64,000 nt of DNA, from the NCBI GenBank assembly GCA_028622995.1, contig JAJQJQ010000019.1:2542001-2606000 (forward strand), read 5' to 3'. Position 1 is the first letter of the stretch. Each line of letters opens with the position of its first letter. The notes under the pieces were generated by a model, which was not told where the DNA came from, made no database searches, and saw only the letters and a program-made list of their open reading frames with translations. Below, piece by piece: positions 53,901-63,689 of this stretch. The translations under genes and the position numbers were made by a program. The stretch is from Panagrolaimus kolymaensis. Lineage: Eukaryota > Nematoda > Chromadorea > Rhabditida > Panagrolaimidae.

Positions 53901-56900
53901 AAATATTCATATGTCCAATTCAAGCCCTAATTCAAAACGAGTTTCATTAATGTTTTGACTCATGGCTTGTTGCTTGATGCAACAGTAAAAATATAATTTT
54001 TGGTTGAAGGTCATAAATGGTATGCGATTCAAAATCCCTTTGGGAATAATTTTGATATAATTAATAAAAAATATTTAGAACAAAATATTCATATGTCCAA
54101 TTCAAGCCCTAATTCAAAACGAGTTTCATTAATGTTTTGACTCATGGCTTGTTGCTTGATGCAACAGTAAAAATATAATTTTTGGTTGAAGGTCATAAAT
54201 GGTATGCGATTCAAAATCCCTTTGGGACTAATTTTAAAATACGTAATAAAAAATATTTAGAACAAAATATTCATATGTCCAATTCAAGCCCTAATTCAAA
54301 ACGAGTTTCATTAATGTTTTGACTCATGGCTTGTTGCTTGATGCAACAGTAAAAATATAATTTTTGGTTGAAGGTCATAAATGGTATGCGATTCAAAATC
54401 CCTTTGGGAATAATTTTAAAATACGTAATAAAAAATATTTAGAACAAAATATTCATATGTCCAATTCAAGCCCTAATTCAAAACGAGTTTCATTAATGTT
54501 TTGACTCATGGCTTGTTGCTTGATGCAACAGTAAAAATATAATTTTTGGTTGAAGGTCATAAATGGTATGCGATTCAAAATCCCTTTGGGAATAATTTTG
54601 ATATAATTAATAAAAAATATTTAGAACAAAATATTCATATGTCCAATTCAAGCCCTAATTCAAAACGAGTTTCATTAATGTTTTGACTCATGGCTTGTTG
54701 CTTGATGCAACAGTAAAAATATAATTTTTGGTTGAAGGTCATAAATGGTATGCGATTCAAAATCCCTTTGGGACTAATTTTAAAATACGTAATAAAAAAT
54801 ATTTAGAACAAAATATTCATATGTCCAATTCAAGCCCTAATTCAAAACGAGTTTCATTAATGTTTTGACTCATGGCTTGTTGCTTGATGCAACAGTAAAA
54901 ATATAATTTTTGGTTGAAGGTCATAAATGGTATGCGATTCAAAATCCCTTTGGGAATAATTTTGATATAATTAATAAAAAATATTTAGAACAAAATATTC
55001 ATATGTCCAATTCAAGCCCTAATTCAAAACGAGTTTCATTAATGTTTTGACTCATGGCTTGTTGCTTGATGCAACAGTAAAAATATAATTTTTGGTTGAA
55101 GGTCATAAATGGTATGCGATTCAAAATCCCTTTGGGAATAATTTTGATATAATTAATAAAAAATATTTAGAACAAAATATTCATATGTCCAATTCAAGCC
55201 CTAATTCAAAACGAGTTTCATTAATGTTTTGACTCATGGCTTGTTGCTTGATGCAACAGTAAAAATATAATTTTTGGTTGAAGGTCATAAATGGTATGCG
55301 ATTCAAAATCCCTTTGGGACTAATTTTAAAATACGTAATAAAAAATATTTAGAACAAAATATTCATATGTCCAATTCAAGCCCTAATTCAAAACGAGTTT
55401 CATTAATGTTTTGACTCATGGCTTGTTGCTTGATGCAACAGTAAAAATATAATTTTTGGTTGAAGGTCATAAATGGTATGCGATTCAAAATCCCTTTGGG
55501 AATAATTTTGATATAATTAATAAAAAATATTTAGAACAAAATATTCATATGTCCAATTCAAGCCCTAATTCAAAACGAGTTTCATTAATGTTTTGACTCA
55601 TGGCTTGTTGCTTGATGCAACAGTAAAAATATAATTTTTGGTTGAAGGTCATAAATGGTATGCGATTCAAAATCCCTTTGGGAATAATTTTGATATAATT
55701 AATAAAAAATATTTAGAACAAAATATTCATATGTCCAATTCAAGCCCTAATTCAAAACGAGTTTCATTAATGTTTTGACTCATGGCTTGTTGCTTGATGC
55801 AACAGTAAAAATATAATTTTTGGTTGAAGGTCATAAATGGTATGCGATTCAAAATCCCTTTGGGAATAATTTTGATATAATTAATAAAAAATATTTAGAA
55901 CAAAATATTCATATGTCCAATTCAAGCCCTAATTCAAAACGAGTTTCATTAATGTTTTGACTCATGGCTTGTTGCTTGATGCAACAGTAAAAATATAATT
56001 TTTGGTTGAAGGTCATAAATGGTATGCGATTCAAAATCCCTTTGGGACTAATTTTAAAATACGTAATAAAAAATATTTAGAACAAAATATTCATATGTCC
56101 AATTCAAGCCCTAATTCAAAACGAGTTTCATTAATGTTTTGACTCATGGCTTGTTGCTTGATGCAACAGTAAAAATATAATTTTTGGTTGAAGGTCATAA
56201 ATGGTATGCGATTCAAAATCCCTTTGGGAATAATTTTGATATAATTAATAAAAAATATTTAGAACAAAATATTCATATGTCCAATTCAAGCCCTAATTCA
56301 AAACGAGTTTCATTAATGTTTTGACTCATGGCTTGTTGCTTGATGCAACAGTAAAAATATAATTTTTGGTTGAAGGTCATAAATGGTATGCGATTCAAAA
56401 TCCCTTTGGGACTAATTTTAAAATACGTAATAAAAAATATTTAGAACAAAATATTCATATGTCCAATTCAAGCCCTAATTCAAAACGAGTTTCATTAATG
56501 TTTTGACTCATGGCTTGTTGCTTGATGCAACAGTAAAAATATAATTTTTGGTTGAAGGTCATAAATGGTATGCGATTCAAAATCCCTTTGGGAATAATTT
56601 TGATATAATTAATAAAAAATATTTAGAACAAAATATTCATATGTCCAATTCAAGCCCTAATTCAAAACGAGTTTCATTAATGTTTTGACTCATGGCTTGT
56701 TGCTTGATGCAACAGTAAAAATATAATTTTTGGTTGAAGGTCATAAATGGTATGCGATTCAAAATCCCTTTGGGAATAATTTTGATATAATTAATAAAAA
56801 ATATTTAGAACAAAATATTCATATGTCCAATTCAAGCCCTAATTCAAAACGAGTTTCATTAATGTTTTGACTCATGGCTTGTTGCTTGATGCAACAGTAA

Positions 56901-58640
56901 AAATATAATTTTTGGTTGAAGGTCATAAATGGTATGCGATTCAAAATCCCTTTGGGACTAATTTTAAAATACGTAATAAAAAATATTTAGAACAAAATAT
57001 TCATATGTCCAATTCAAGCCCTAATTCAAAACGAGTTTCATTAATGTTTTGACTCATGGCTTGTTGCTTGATGCAACAGTAAAAATATAATTTTTGGTTG
57101 AAGGTCATAAATGGTATGCGATTCAAAATCCCTTTGGGACTAATTTTAAAATACGTAATAAAAAATATTTAGAACAAAATATTCATATGTCCAATTCAAG
57201 CCCTAATTCAAAACGAGTTTCATTAATGTTTTGACTCATGGCTTGTTGCTTGATGCAACAGTAAAAATATAATTTTTGGTTGAAGGTCATAAATGGTATG
57301 CGATTCAAAATCCCTTTGGGAATAATTTTGATATAATTAATAAAAAATATTTAGAACAAAATATTCATATGTCCAATTCAAGCCCTAATTCAAAACGAGT
57401 TTCATTAATGTTTTGACTCATGGCTTGTTGCTTGATGCAACAGTAAAAATATAATTTTTGGTTGAAGGTCATAAATGGTATGCGATTCAAAATTCCTTTG
57501 GGAATAATTTTGATATAATTAATAAAAAATATTTAGAACAAAATATTCATATGTCCAATTCAAGCCCTAATTCAAAACGAGTTTCATTAATGTTTTGACT
57601 CATGGCTTGTTGCTTGATGCAACAGTAAAAATATAATTTTTGGTTGAAGGTCATAAATGGTATGCGATTCAAAATCCCTTTGGGACTAATTTTAAAATAC
57701 GTAATAAAAAATATTTAGAACAAAATATTCATATGTCCAATTCAAGCCCTAATTCAAAACGAGTTTCATTAATGTTTTGACTCATGGCTTGTTGCTTGAT
57801 GCAACAGTAAAAATATAATTTTTGGTTGAAGGTCATAAATGGTATGCGATTCAAAATCCCTTTGGGACTAATTTTAAAATACGTAATAAAAAATATTTAG
57901 AACAAAATATTCATATGTCCAATTCAAGCCCTAATTCAAAACGAGTTTCATTAATGTTTTGACTCATGGCTTGTTGCTTGATGCAACAGTAAAAATATAA
58001 TTTTTGGTTGAAGGTCATAAATGGTATGCGATTCAAAATCCCTTTGGGAATAATTTTGATATAATTAATAAAAAATATTTAGAACAAAATATTCATATGT
58101 CCAATTCAAGCCCTAATTCAAAACGAGTTTCATTAATGTTTTGACTCATGGCTTGTTGCTTGATGCAACAGTAAAAATATAATTTTTGGTTGAAGGTCAT
58201 AAATGGTATGCGATTCAAAATCCCTTTGGGACTAATTTTAAAATACGTAATAAAAAATATTTAGAACAAAATATTCATATGTCCAATTCAAGCCCTAATT
58301 CAAAACGAGTTTCATTAATGTTTTGACTCATGGCTTGTTGCTTGATGCAACAGTAAAAATATAATTTTTGGTTGAAGGTCATAAATGGTATGCGATTCAA
58401 AATCCCTTTGGGACTAATTTTAAAATACGTAATAAAAAATATTTAGAACAAAATATTCATATGTCCAATTCAAGCCCTAATTCAAAACGAGTTTCATTAA
58501 TGTTTTGACTCATGGCTTGTTGCTTGATGCAACAGTAAAAATATAATTTTTGGTTGAAGGTCAAAAATGGTATGCGATTCAAAATCCCTTTGGGAATAAT
58601 TTTGATATAATTAATAAAAAATATTTAGAACAAAATATTC
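50941..58640 (+). repeat. Satellite domain V: pure type B, alternating TACGTA and GATATAATT V2 forms
   Basis: After the last A unit (V1 at about 50,850) every unit is type B and 182 bp long. V2 switches between form X (GGGACTAATTTTAAAATACG) and form Y (GGGAATAATTTTGATATAAT) in short patterns. Two units, at about 51,489 and 54,407, are hybrids with the left half of Y and the right half of X. The private change GTTTTATTAATG at 52,849 and 53,759 marks a 910-bp pentamer duplication. Confidence 0.82.
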
Positions 58641-59930
58641 ATATGTCCAATTCAAGCCCTAATTCAAAACGAGTTTCATTAATGTTTTGACTCATGGCTT
58701 GTTGCTTGATGCAACAGTAAAAATATAATTTTTGGTTGAAGGTCATAAATGGTATGCGATTCAAAATCCCTTTGGGAATAATTTTGAAATAATTAATAAA
58801 AAATGTTTAGAACAAAATATTAATATGTCCAATTCAAGCCCTAATTCAAAACGAGTTTCATTAATGTTTTGACTCATGGCTTGTTGCTTGATGCAACAGT
58901 AAAAATATAATTTTTGGTTGAAGGTCATAAATGGTATGCGATTCAAAATCCCTTTGGGAATAATTTTGAAATAATTAATAAAAAATGTTTAGAACAAAAT
59001 ATTCATATGTCCAATTCAAGCCCTAATTCAAAACGAGTTTCATTAATGTTTTGACTCATGGCTTGTTGCTTGATGCAACAGTAAAAATATAATTTTTGGT
59101 TGAAGGTCATAAATGGTATGCGATTCAAAATCCCTTTGGGAATAATTTTGAAATAATTAATAAAAAATGTTTAGAACAAAATATTCATATGTCCAATTCA
59201 AGCCCTAATTCAAAACGAGTTTCATTAATGTTTTGACTCATGGCTTGTTGCTTGATGCAACAGTAAAAATATAATTTTTGGTTGAAGGTCATAAATGGTA
59301 TGCGATTCAAAATCCCTTTGGGAATAATTTTGAAATAATTAATAAAAAATGTTTAGAACAAAATATTCATATGTCCAATTCAAGCCCTAATTCAAAACGA
59401 GTTTCATTAATGTTTTGACTCATGGCTTGTTGCTTGATGCAACAGTAAAAATATAATTTTTGGTTGAAGGTCATAAATGGTATGCGATTCAAAATCCCTT
59501 TGGGAATAATTTTGAAATAATTAATAAAAAATGTTTAGAACAAAATATTCATATGTCCAATTCAAGCCCTAATTCAAAACGAGTTTCATTAATGTTTTGA
59601 CTCATGGCTTGTTGCTTGATGCAACAGTAAAAATATAATTTTTGGTTGAAGGTCATAAATGGTATGCGATTCAAAATCCCTTTGGGAATAATTTTGAAAT
59701 AATTAATAAAAAATGTTTAGAACAAAATATTCATATGTCCAATTCAAGCCCTAATTCAAAACGAGTTTCATTAATGTTTTGACTCATGGCTTGTTGCTTG
59801 ATGCAACAGTAAAAATATAATTTTTGGTTGAAGGTCATAAATGGTATGCGATTCAAAATCCCTTTGGGAATAATTTTGAAATAATTAATAAAAAATGTTT
59901 AGAACAAAATATTCATATGTCCAATTCAAG
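58641..59930 (+). repeat. Satellite domain VI: uniform terminal monomers (AAATGTTTAGAAC form)
   Basis: The last seven units carry GGGAATAATTTTGAAATAAT and AAATGTTTAGAAC and are otherwise almost identical to each other. Only one (at about 58,820) has ATTAATATG in place of ATTCATATG. This V2 form otherwise appears only in scattered units at about 23,890, 24,434, 24,798 and 25,526. Confidence 0.82.
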
Positions 59931-59960
59931 CTTAAAATATTCATATATCCAATTCAAGCC
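59931..59960 (+). repeat. Truncated monomer fragment at the array edge
   Basis: Thirty bases (CTTAAAATATTCATATATCC followed by AATTCAAGCC) repeat the V2 tail and start of the constant region after the last unit ends at AATTCAAG (59,930). The fragment has the CTTAAAA and TATATCC variants, which the adjacent units lack. After it, TTAATGTT (59,961-59,968) may be a further small trace of a B module. Unique sequence follows. Confidence 0.8.
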
Positions 59961-60182
59961 TTAATGTTCTCAGTTTTTCGTTAATATTTGGTAGACTTTT
60001 TATTACCACATGATCTTATCATTTTTTAATAACAAATTTGACCCTTTTTTTAAATCAACGACACAACACTGTCGATGAAAAACTTTAGATATATAAAAAA
60101 ATTAGCAACCAAAATAATTTTTAGTTTTTACTAAAAGAGGTGCACTTGTCAAAAACATAAAAAAATAACAAATTCCCTCGCC
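59961..60182. other. Unique AT-rich spacer between satellite and tRNA gene
   Basis: No reading frame or RNA gene was recognised. The stretch is rich in A and T runs. The only structure seen is an imperfect inverted repeat at 60,055-60,078: TCAACGACA, a 6-base loop, then TGTCGATGA, pairing except for one A-A mismatch. It may act as the 5' flank of the tRNA gene. Confidence 0.6.
60055..60078. repeat. Imperfect inverted repeat, 9-bp arms
   Basis: TCAACGACA (60,055-60,063) and TGTCGATGA (60,070-60,078) are inverted copies with one mismatch around the loop CAACAC. The inner five pairs (CGACA/TGTCG) are perfect. It may be chance in AT-rich DNA or a small hairpin or protein site; nothing else supports a function. 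Confidence 0.5.
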
Positions 60183-60254
60183 TCCCTAATGGTCTAGTGG
60201 TTAGGATTTCTGGTTTTCACCCAGGCGGCCGGGGTTCGATTCCCCGTTAGGGAA
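60183..60254 (+). tRNA. tRNA-Glu (anticodon TTC)
   Basis: A 72-bp cloverleaf can be drawn by hand. The acceptor stem TCCCTAA (60,183-60,189) pairs with TTAGGGA (60,247-60,253), and the discriminator base is A. The D arm is GTCT/GGAT with loop AGTGGTTA. The anticodon stem TCTGG/CCAGG encloses TTTTCAC with anticodon TTC at 60,216-60,218, which reads GAA. The T arm CGGGG/CCCCG encloses TTCGATT. The internal pol III promoter is intact: A box TGGTCTAGTGG (60,190-60,200) and B box GGTTCGATTCC (60,233-60,243). There is no intron, and CCA is not encoded, as usual in eukaryotes. The gene starts about 220 bp from the satellite edge, on the same strand as the downstream Tudor gene. Confidence 0.95.
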
Positions 60255-60261
60255 GTTATCA

Positions 60262-60267
60262 TTTTTT
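60262..60267 (+). terminator. RNA polymerase III terminator of tRNA-Glu
   Basis: A run of six T residues begins 8 bases after the tRNA 3' end, followed by an eight-T run from 60,270. T runs of four or more on the coding strand end pol III transcription. Confidence 0.85.
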
Positions 60268-60535
60268 CATTTTTTTTACAAATTTTTATTTATTTTCTAG
60301 TTGCCAAAGTTTTTGAACCTTTCAGTTAGTAAAATAAAAAAAGAAGCGCAAAAACAAAACAAAAAAATTTAAGCAAAGAAAGCCAAAGTACAAAAAATAT
60401 ATTTGCTTTCTCTTTTTTTCTTCTAAAAAGCGCCAATTTTTTCTATTCCATTTTCTGCTCGCATTTTTCTAATTTTTTTTCAAAACCAATTATTTATTTG
60501 TTTTTACTAAATCCATTCAAATAATTTTAATAAAA
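60268..60535 (+). promoter_or_regulatory. Upstream region of the Tudor gene
   Basis: This AT-rich stretch separates the tRNA terminator from the first ATG of the Tudor gene. An in-frame stop TAA lies at 60,470-60,472 with no ATG between it and 60,536, which supports the chosen start. GCGCCAATTTT at 60,430-60,440 slightly resembles an E2F-type half site. TTTTCTAG at 60,293-60,300 and other T-rich AG sites could be trans-splice acceptors. No TATA box or other element can be assigned with confidence. Confidence 0.4.
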
Positions 60536-62427
60536 ATGCGTGAACGTCATCCATCGCCATTTCTTCGTAAAAAAGGTTCATCTAAACCAGGTTTTGAAAA
60601 TCCTGAAGATTTTGAAGTTATTTGTTCTCGAGAAAAGGTGAGTTCCTTATATTCCAAAAAATTTATTGTTTAATTTGAAGCTTTTAGATTCATCGAATTC
60701 GATGCCGACGAAATTATCATGCCCAAGTTGTAAATGTTGTTTCACCAAGTGAAATATGGGTTCGTCCAATCAATCACATCGCAAATAAACTTGTTATATC
60801 CACTGAGTAATTTTTTTTGTTTTTACGACTAAAAACTTATATATTCCTCCAAATATTTTTTAGATCTCCAACCATGTTAGCCACAGATATCAAAGAAGGT
60901 GAATATGTAATGACTCCAATCGATAATGAAACTTTAGTTCGAGCAAGAATAATCGAATATTTACCAAACGAAAAACGAGCTTTAGTTAGATTTATCGATC
61001 ATGGAGATATAGCTTGGAGAGATTTAAATTGTTTATTTGAAACTAAATCCAAGCGACAAATAGTTACAGATTTACAAGATAAAATTGGAGAATATATTAT
61101 AACTCATTCAGAAAATGGAGGAGGAGATTCAACAAATTCCAATTTAGTTAAAGCTCAAATAATTATGCCTAAAGAAAATGGAGCTTTTGTTTCATTTAGT
61201 GATGAAGGAGAAGTAAATTTAATTTGGAGAAATGAAAATGATATATATGAATTATATCCAAAACGGGATGAACTTCGATGCTTTCCATGGCAAACCATTC
61301 CCATAAAGCTTCAAGGCGTAAAGCCTCTGAATAATGTAAGTAACTCTTTTTCATGGGCTCCAAATTTGAGATTTTTTTATATTCCAAAAAACATCGAAAT
61401 TTGGGAGTTTGTTAGAATAGTTTTGAGATCCACCAAATCGATTCAATAATCAAAAAAACCATCGAGCTTAGGTGAACTGATTCAATTGTGTGTATGCTTG
61501 AAAAAAAAAACACTTTATTGCTGGTCTCAAAAATAGCTTGGAAAAACTCAAGAAAATCCAATTTTAGTTAACTTTTTTTTATGCAAATTATTTTTTTTAA
61601 CAAACTTCGAAATGGCTTTTGAGTGGCTCGAGAGAGATAGAATAACTAAAAAAGATTCAAATACACGCTTTATTCACAAAACATCTTTCATTTTTTGATA
61701 CAATTTTTAATTTAGAGAATTTTTCTTGATTTTTGAGTCTAATTTGGTTCCTCCATCAAAAACTCGATTTTTAAAAATATTTTGTATTTCTTTGTTCTAA
61801 CAAATTTATTTTCTCAAACCCATGAAATTATTTTATATATTCCTTAATAAAAATAAATTTTTTCTTTAGAAAAATTGGACTTTGGAAGAAGTAAACACAT
61901 TGAAAAAAACTCTTCAAGAATATCCATATATTTATGTTTTACCAACCATTCACGATCGATTTGTAATTAACGACGATTCCTTGCACACGCCTGCTTCGTT
62001 GCATGGATTAGAAAAATTTGATTTAAAAGATTTTAAAGGCGATATGAAACCCGCGGAAAATCTTGGAGAATCCATTGCAATTTTATACCATTTAAATTTG
62101 GATAATCCCACCGTGAATCATGAACTTGATGATTCTTTTGCAACTTATATTCATAAAGAATATCCCTGCCACGAGGCTGCTCTCAAAAATTGTTATCCCG
62201 AAAAATATCAAGCATTTAATATTATTTCTTCAAATAATTTGGAAATGAATCAAAAACAAGAAATTAAAAATATTGCTGCAGCATTTTTTGATTATGATAA
62301 AATTAAGGATGACGAAATCGAAGGCGAAAATGAGCCTCTGGAAGAAGAGGAAGAAGAAAATAATGAAACCGAAGATGGCGGTGAATCAGAAACTGCAAGT
62401 GGCGAAACTAAAGAAGAAAAAAGTTAA
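60536..62427 (+). CDS. Tudor-domain protein, four exons, 416 aa
   Basis: Exons are 60,536-60,637, 60,688-60,806, 60,864-61,335 and 61,870-62,427 (stop TAA). Donors are GTGAGT, GTAATT and GTAAGT, and acceptors end CTTTTAG, TTTTTAG and CTTTAG; all phases agree. Residues about 37-132 look like an extended Tudor unit. The strand VVNVVSPSEIWVRP (48-61) is typical of the part before the core, and the core at about 83-132 ends in FIDHGD (117-122), where most family members have F-x-D-Y-G-N. A second, weaker Tudor-like region follows (about 145-200) with FSDEGE and then FPWQTIPIKLQGVKP. The last 45 residues are very acidic and glutamate-rich. Tudor domains bind methylated arginine and commonly act in germline small-RNA granules; that role here is an inference. 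A nematode EKL-1-like protein is one possibility that I cannot confirm. Confidence 0.82.
61336..61869 (+). other. Intron 3 of the Tudor gene (534 bp)
   Basis: It begins GTAAGTAACTC after codon 231 (phase 0) and ends TTTTTTCTTTAG before AAAAATTGG. It is about ten times longer than the gene's other two introns. Reading through the donor stays open only to a TAA at 61,447-61,449, and the coding character is lost after the donor. No RNA gene, transposon or second gene was seen in it; it is mostly A/T runs. Confidence 0.75.
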
Positions 62428-62628
62428 GAAAACAATTGAAAAAATCACTTAAACTATTTTTTATTTATTTATGTGCATTTTTTTGTTTTTGAAGTTTAAT
62501 TAACATACATCGTTTCTCAAATGTGTCTATAATTTTTATTAATGCATTTCAGCATTGAAACCAAAAGAAAGATAAAACGGTCTCATCATTATCAGTCAGG
62601 CATTTTCTTCTTTTGATGGGGAAAAAAC

Positions 62629-62634
62629 AATAAA
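62629..62634 (+). promoter_or_regulatory. Candidate poly(A) signal of the Tudor gene
   Basis: AATAAA lies about 200 bp after the Tudor stop codon and is the first exact hexamer I see on that strand. Given the A-rich setting it could be chance, and a closer non-canonical signal is possible. Confidence 0.4.
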
Positions 62635-62781
62635 AAAAGTTTATTCATGAAATCAAAAAAAATTTAAAAAAAGATAAAACCAAAAAAATGGAAATACAAT
62701 TTTGAAAGAGATTCTAAAGAAGATAAAGTTCTCTGCCGCCGTCATTTTTTTTTATATACAAAACAGTTACATATTTTGGAT

Positions 62782-62787
62782 TTTATT
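62782..62787 (-). promoter_or_regulatory. Candidate poly(A) signal of the minus-strand membrane-protein gene
   Basis: TTTATT on the plus strand reads AATAAA on the minus strand, 65 bp after that gene's TGA. A second overlapping copy starts at 62,790. The distance fits a short 3' untranslated region. Confidence 0.5.
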
Positions 62788-62851
62788 TTTTTATTTTCAT
62801 TTTTACAAATTTAAATAACACAAAAAAATACAGACAAAAAACGTTTTTTCT

Positions 62852-63689
62852 TCAAGTAACATTGGGAGTTAAAACTTTTTTGGTGGGGACTGATTTTTTG
62901 GTGGTTGAAGAATTATTACTTTGAATGGAAATGGCATTTCTTTTTCGAATTTTATTAATTGAATGCACAAAAGTCACACAACATATTAATCCATCCAAAG
63001 CGGATAAAGTTCGAGAGTATGAACCCAAAATATTATTTGCTGATTGACCAGTCATAAGTAAAACGGTGAAAGCCACACATTGAATAAATAAATCCAAAAG
63101 AGTGTGAATGAGTAAAATCTTTTGAACCAAAAAAGCCATATCTCTTTGATTTTTTAATGTTGATAAAAATTTTGTTTTTTTGAGTAAAATACTTAAAATT
63201 CCAAAAGCAATAAAATTAAATCCTGAATTAATTAAACGCAAAATGTTTCGACGGCTTTCTATGGAACTTTCTTTACTCATCGCACTGGGTGAAAAGTTTG
63301 CTAAAAAATGGACACATTAAAAACATAAAAAAAAATTAACAAAAAAGCTGTGTTTTCTAAATTTTATTAACCAAATTTTTTCGTCTTCAAACTTTTTCAT
63401 TTTTTTAGTTTATTATTTCATAACTTTTTTTACTTACGAGCTTTTTCTGGAAATGTTTTGGGCGTTGAAGTAATAACGGCTTCAATCATAAATCCAATAA
63501 CAGCTAAAACAAAAATAATATTCAACCAAAAAATAAATCGTTGAATTTTTTGTAATTTTGTTCGATTAAATATTGCAAAAACAAAACATCTTTCCAAAGT
63601 TGAAAATAAAAGAGACACTGCTGCAGCGGGCATAAGACAAAAATATATCATTGCACTGAGGTAGAAATATTTAGGATCATAGATTATTG
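62852..63689 (-). CDS. Multi-pass membrane protein, probable serpentine receptor-like, 3' part only
   Basis: Two exons read on the minus strand: 63,689-63,438 and 63,300-62,852 (stop TGA). The intron (63,437-63,301, 137 bp) has donor GTAAGT and acceptor TTTTTTAG, and joining keeps the frame (phase 1), giving ...FPEKAPNFSPSAMSKE... The first exon starts after ATTTTTTTAG in phase 1, so at least one upstream exon is missing, most likely beyond 64,000. The roughly 232 encoded residues contain about five hydrophobic segments. One (from YLSAMIYFCLMP) ends in LERC, at the place of the DRY/ERY motif after helix 3 of rhodopsin-like receptors. The order then fits helices 4 to 7, followed by a basic and Ser/Thr-rich tail ending KVLTPNVT. 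Nematodes have large families of such chemoreceptors. No exact family could be named, and another membrane protein is possible. Confidence 0.65.

Larger units (their letters stand above)
1..59930 (+). repeat. Satellite DNA array, 181/182-bp monomer, about 330 head-to-tail copies
   Basis: The same unit recurs without a break from base 1 to about 59,930, always in the same orientation. The spacing is 181 bp for type A (for example 1 to 182) and 182 bp for type B (for example 15,549 to 15,731). A hand count of one type B unit gives 52 G+C in 182 bp. Constant parts include GATGCAACAGTAAAAATATA, GGTCATAAATGGTATGCGAT and CCAATTCAAGCCCTAATTCA. Two modules vary: V1 (A form at 531-561, B form at 51,033-51,064) and V2 (for example 51,124-51,170). 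I saw no transposon, gene or inversion inside. The unit length is close to one nucleosome plus linker. The role is unknown; pericentromeric, subtelomeric or interstitial heterochromatin would all fit. The array continues beyond the left edge of the window. Confidence 0.99.
62428..62851. other. Convergent 3' intergenic region
   Basis: This 424-bp stretch separates the stop codons of two converging genes and should hold both 3' untranslated regions. It is A/T rich, with no reading frame of note. It contains a candidate poly(A) signal for each gene. Confidence 0.7.

Noticed and set aside
3209..58946. About thirty minus-strand reading frames of 61-74 codons with nearly identical products
   Set aside because: They are translations of the satellite monomer. 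They cover only units that by chance lack a stop, change frame with each 182-bp unit, and show no domain or codon signal.
1..59930. CRISPR array
   Set aside because: Whole 181/182-bp units repeat with no unique spacers, and the genome is eukaryotic.
1..59930. CENP-B box inside the monomer
   Set aside because: I looked for TTCG followed by A and CGGG in the right spacing and found none in either type. Centromere identity cannot be inferred from sequence alone.
59961..60182. Spliced-leader, 5S or other small RNA gene in the spacer
   Set aside because: No spliced-leader-like sequence, Sm site context or 5S boxes could be recognised.
61196..61387. Minus-strand 63-codon frame
   Set aside because: It lies antisense to exon 3 and intron 3 of the Tudor gene and has no features of its own.
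60817..61449. A single-exon 210-codon gene in this frame
   Set aside because: Its first 16 codons and its last 38 codons are intron sequence. Clear splice sites at 60,863/60,864 and 61,335/61,336 join the middle part to flanking exons in frame.
62490..62610. C/D snoRNA on the minus strand (ATGATGA and CTGA boxes near 62,590 and 62,552)
   Set aside because: The boxes are only about 30 bases apart, no terminal stem pairs their flanks, and no internal D'/C' pair is seen.
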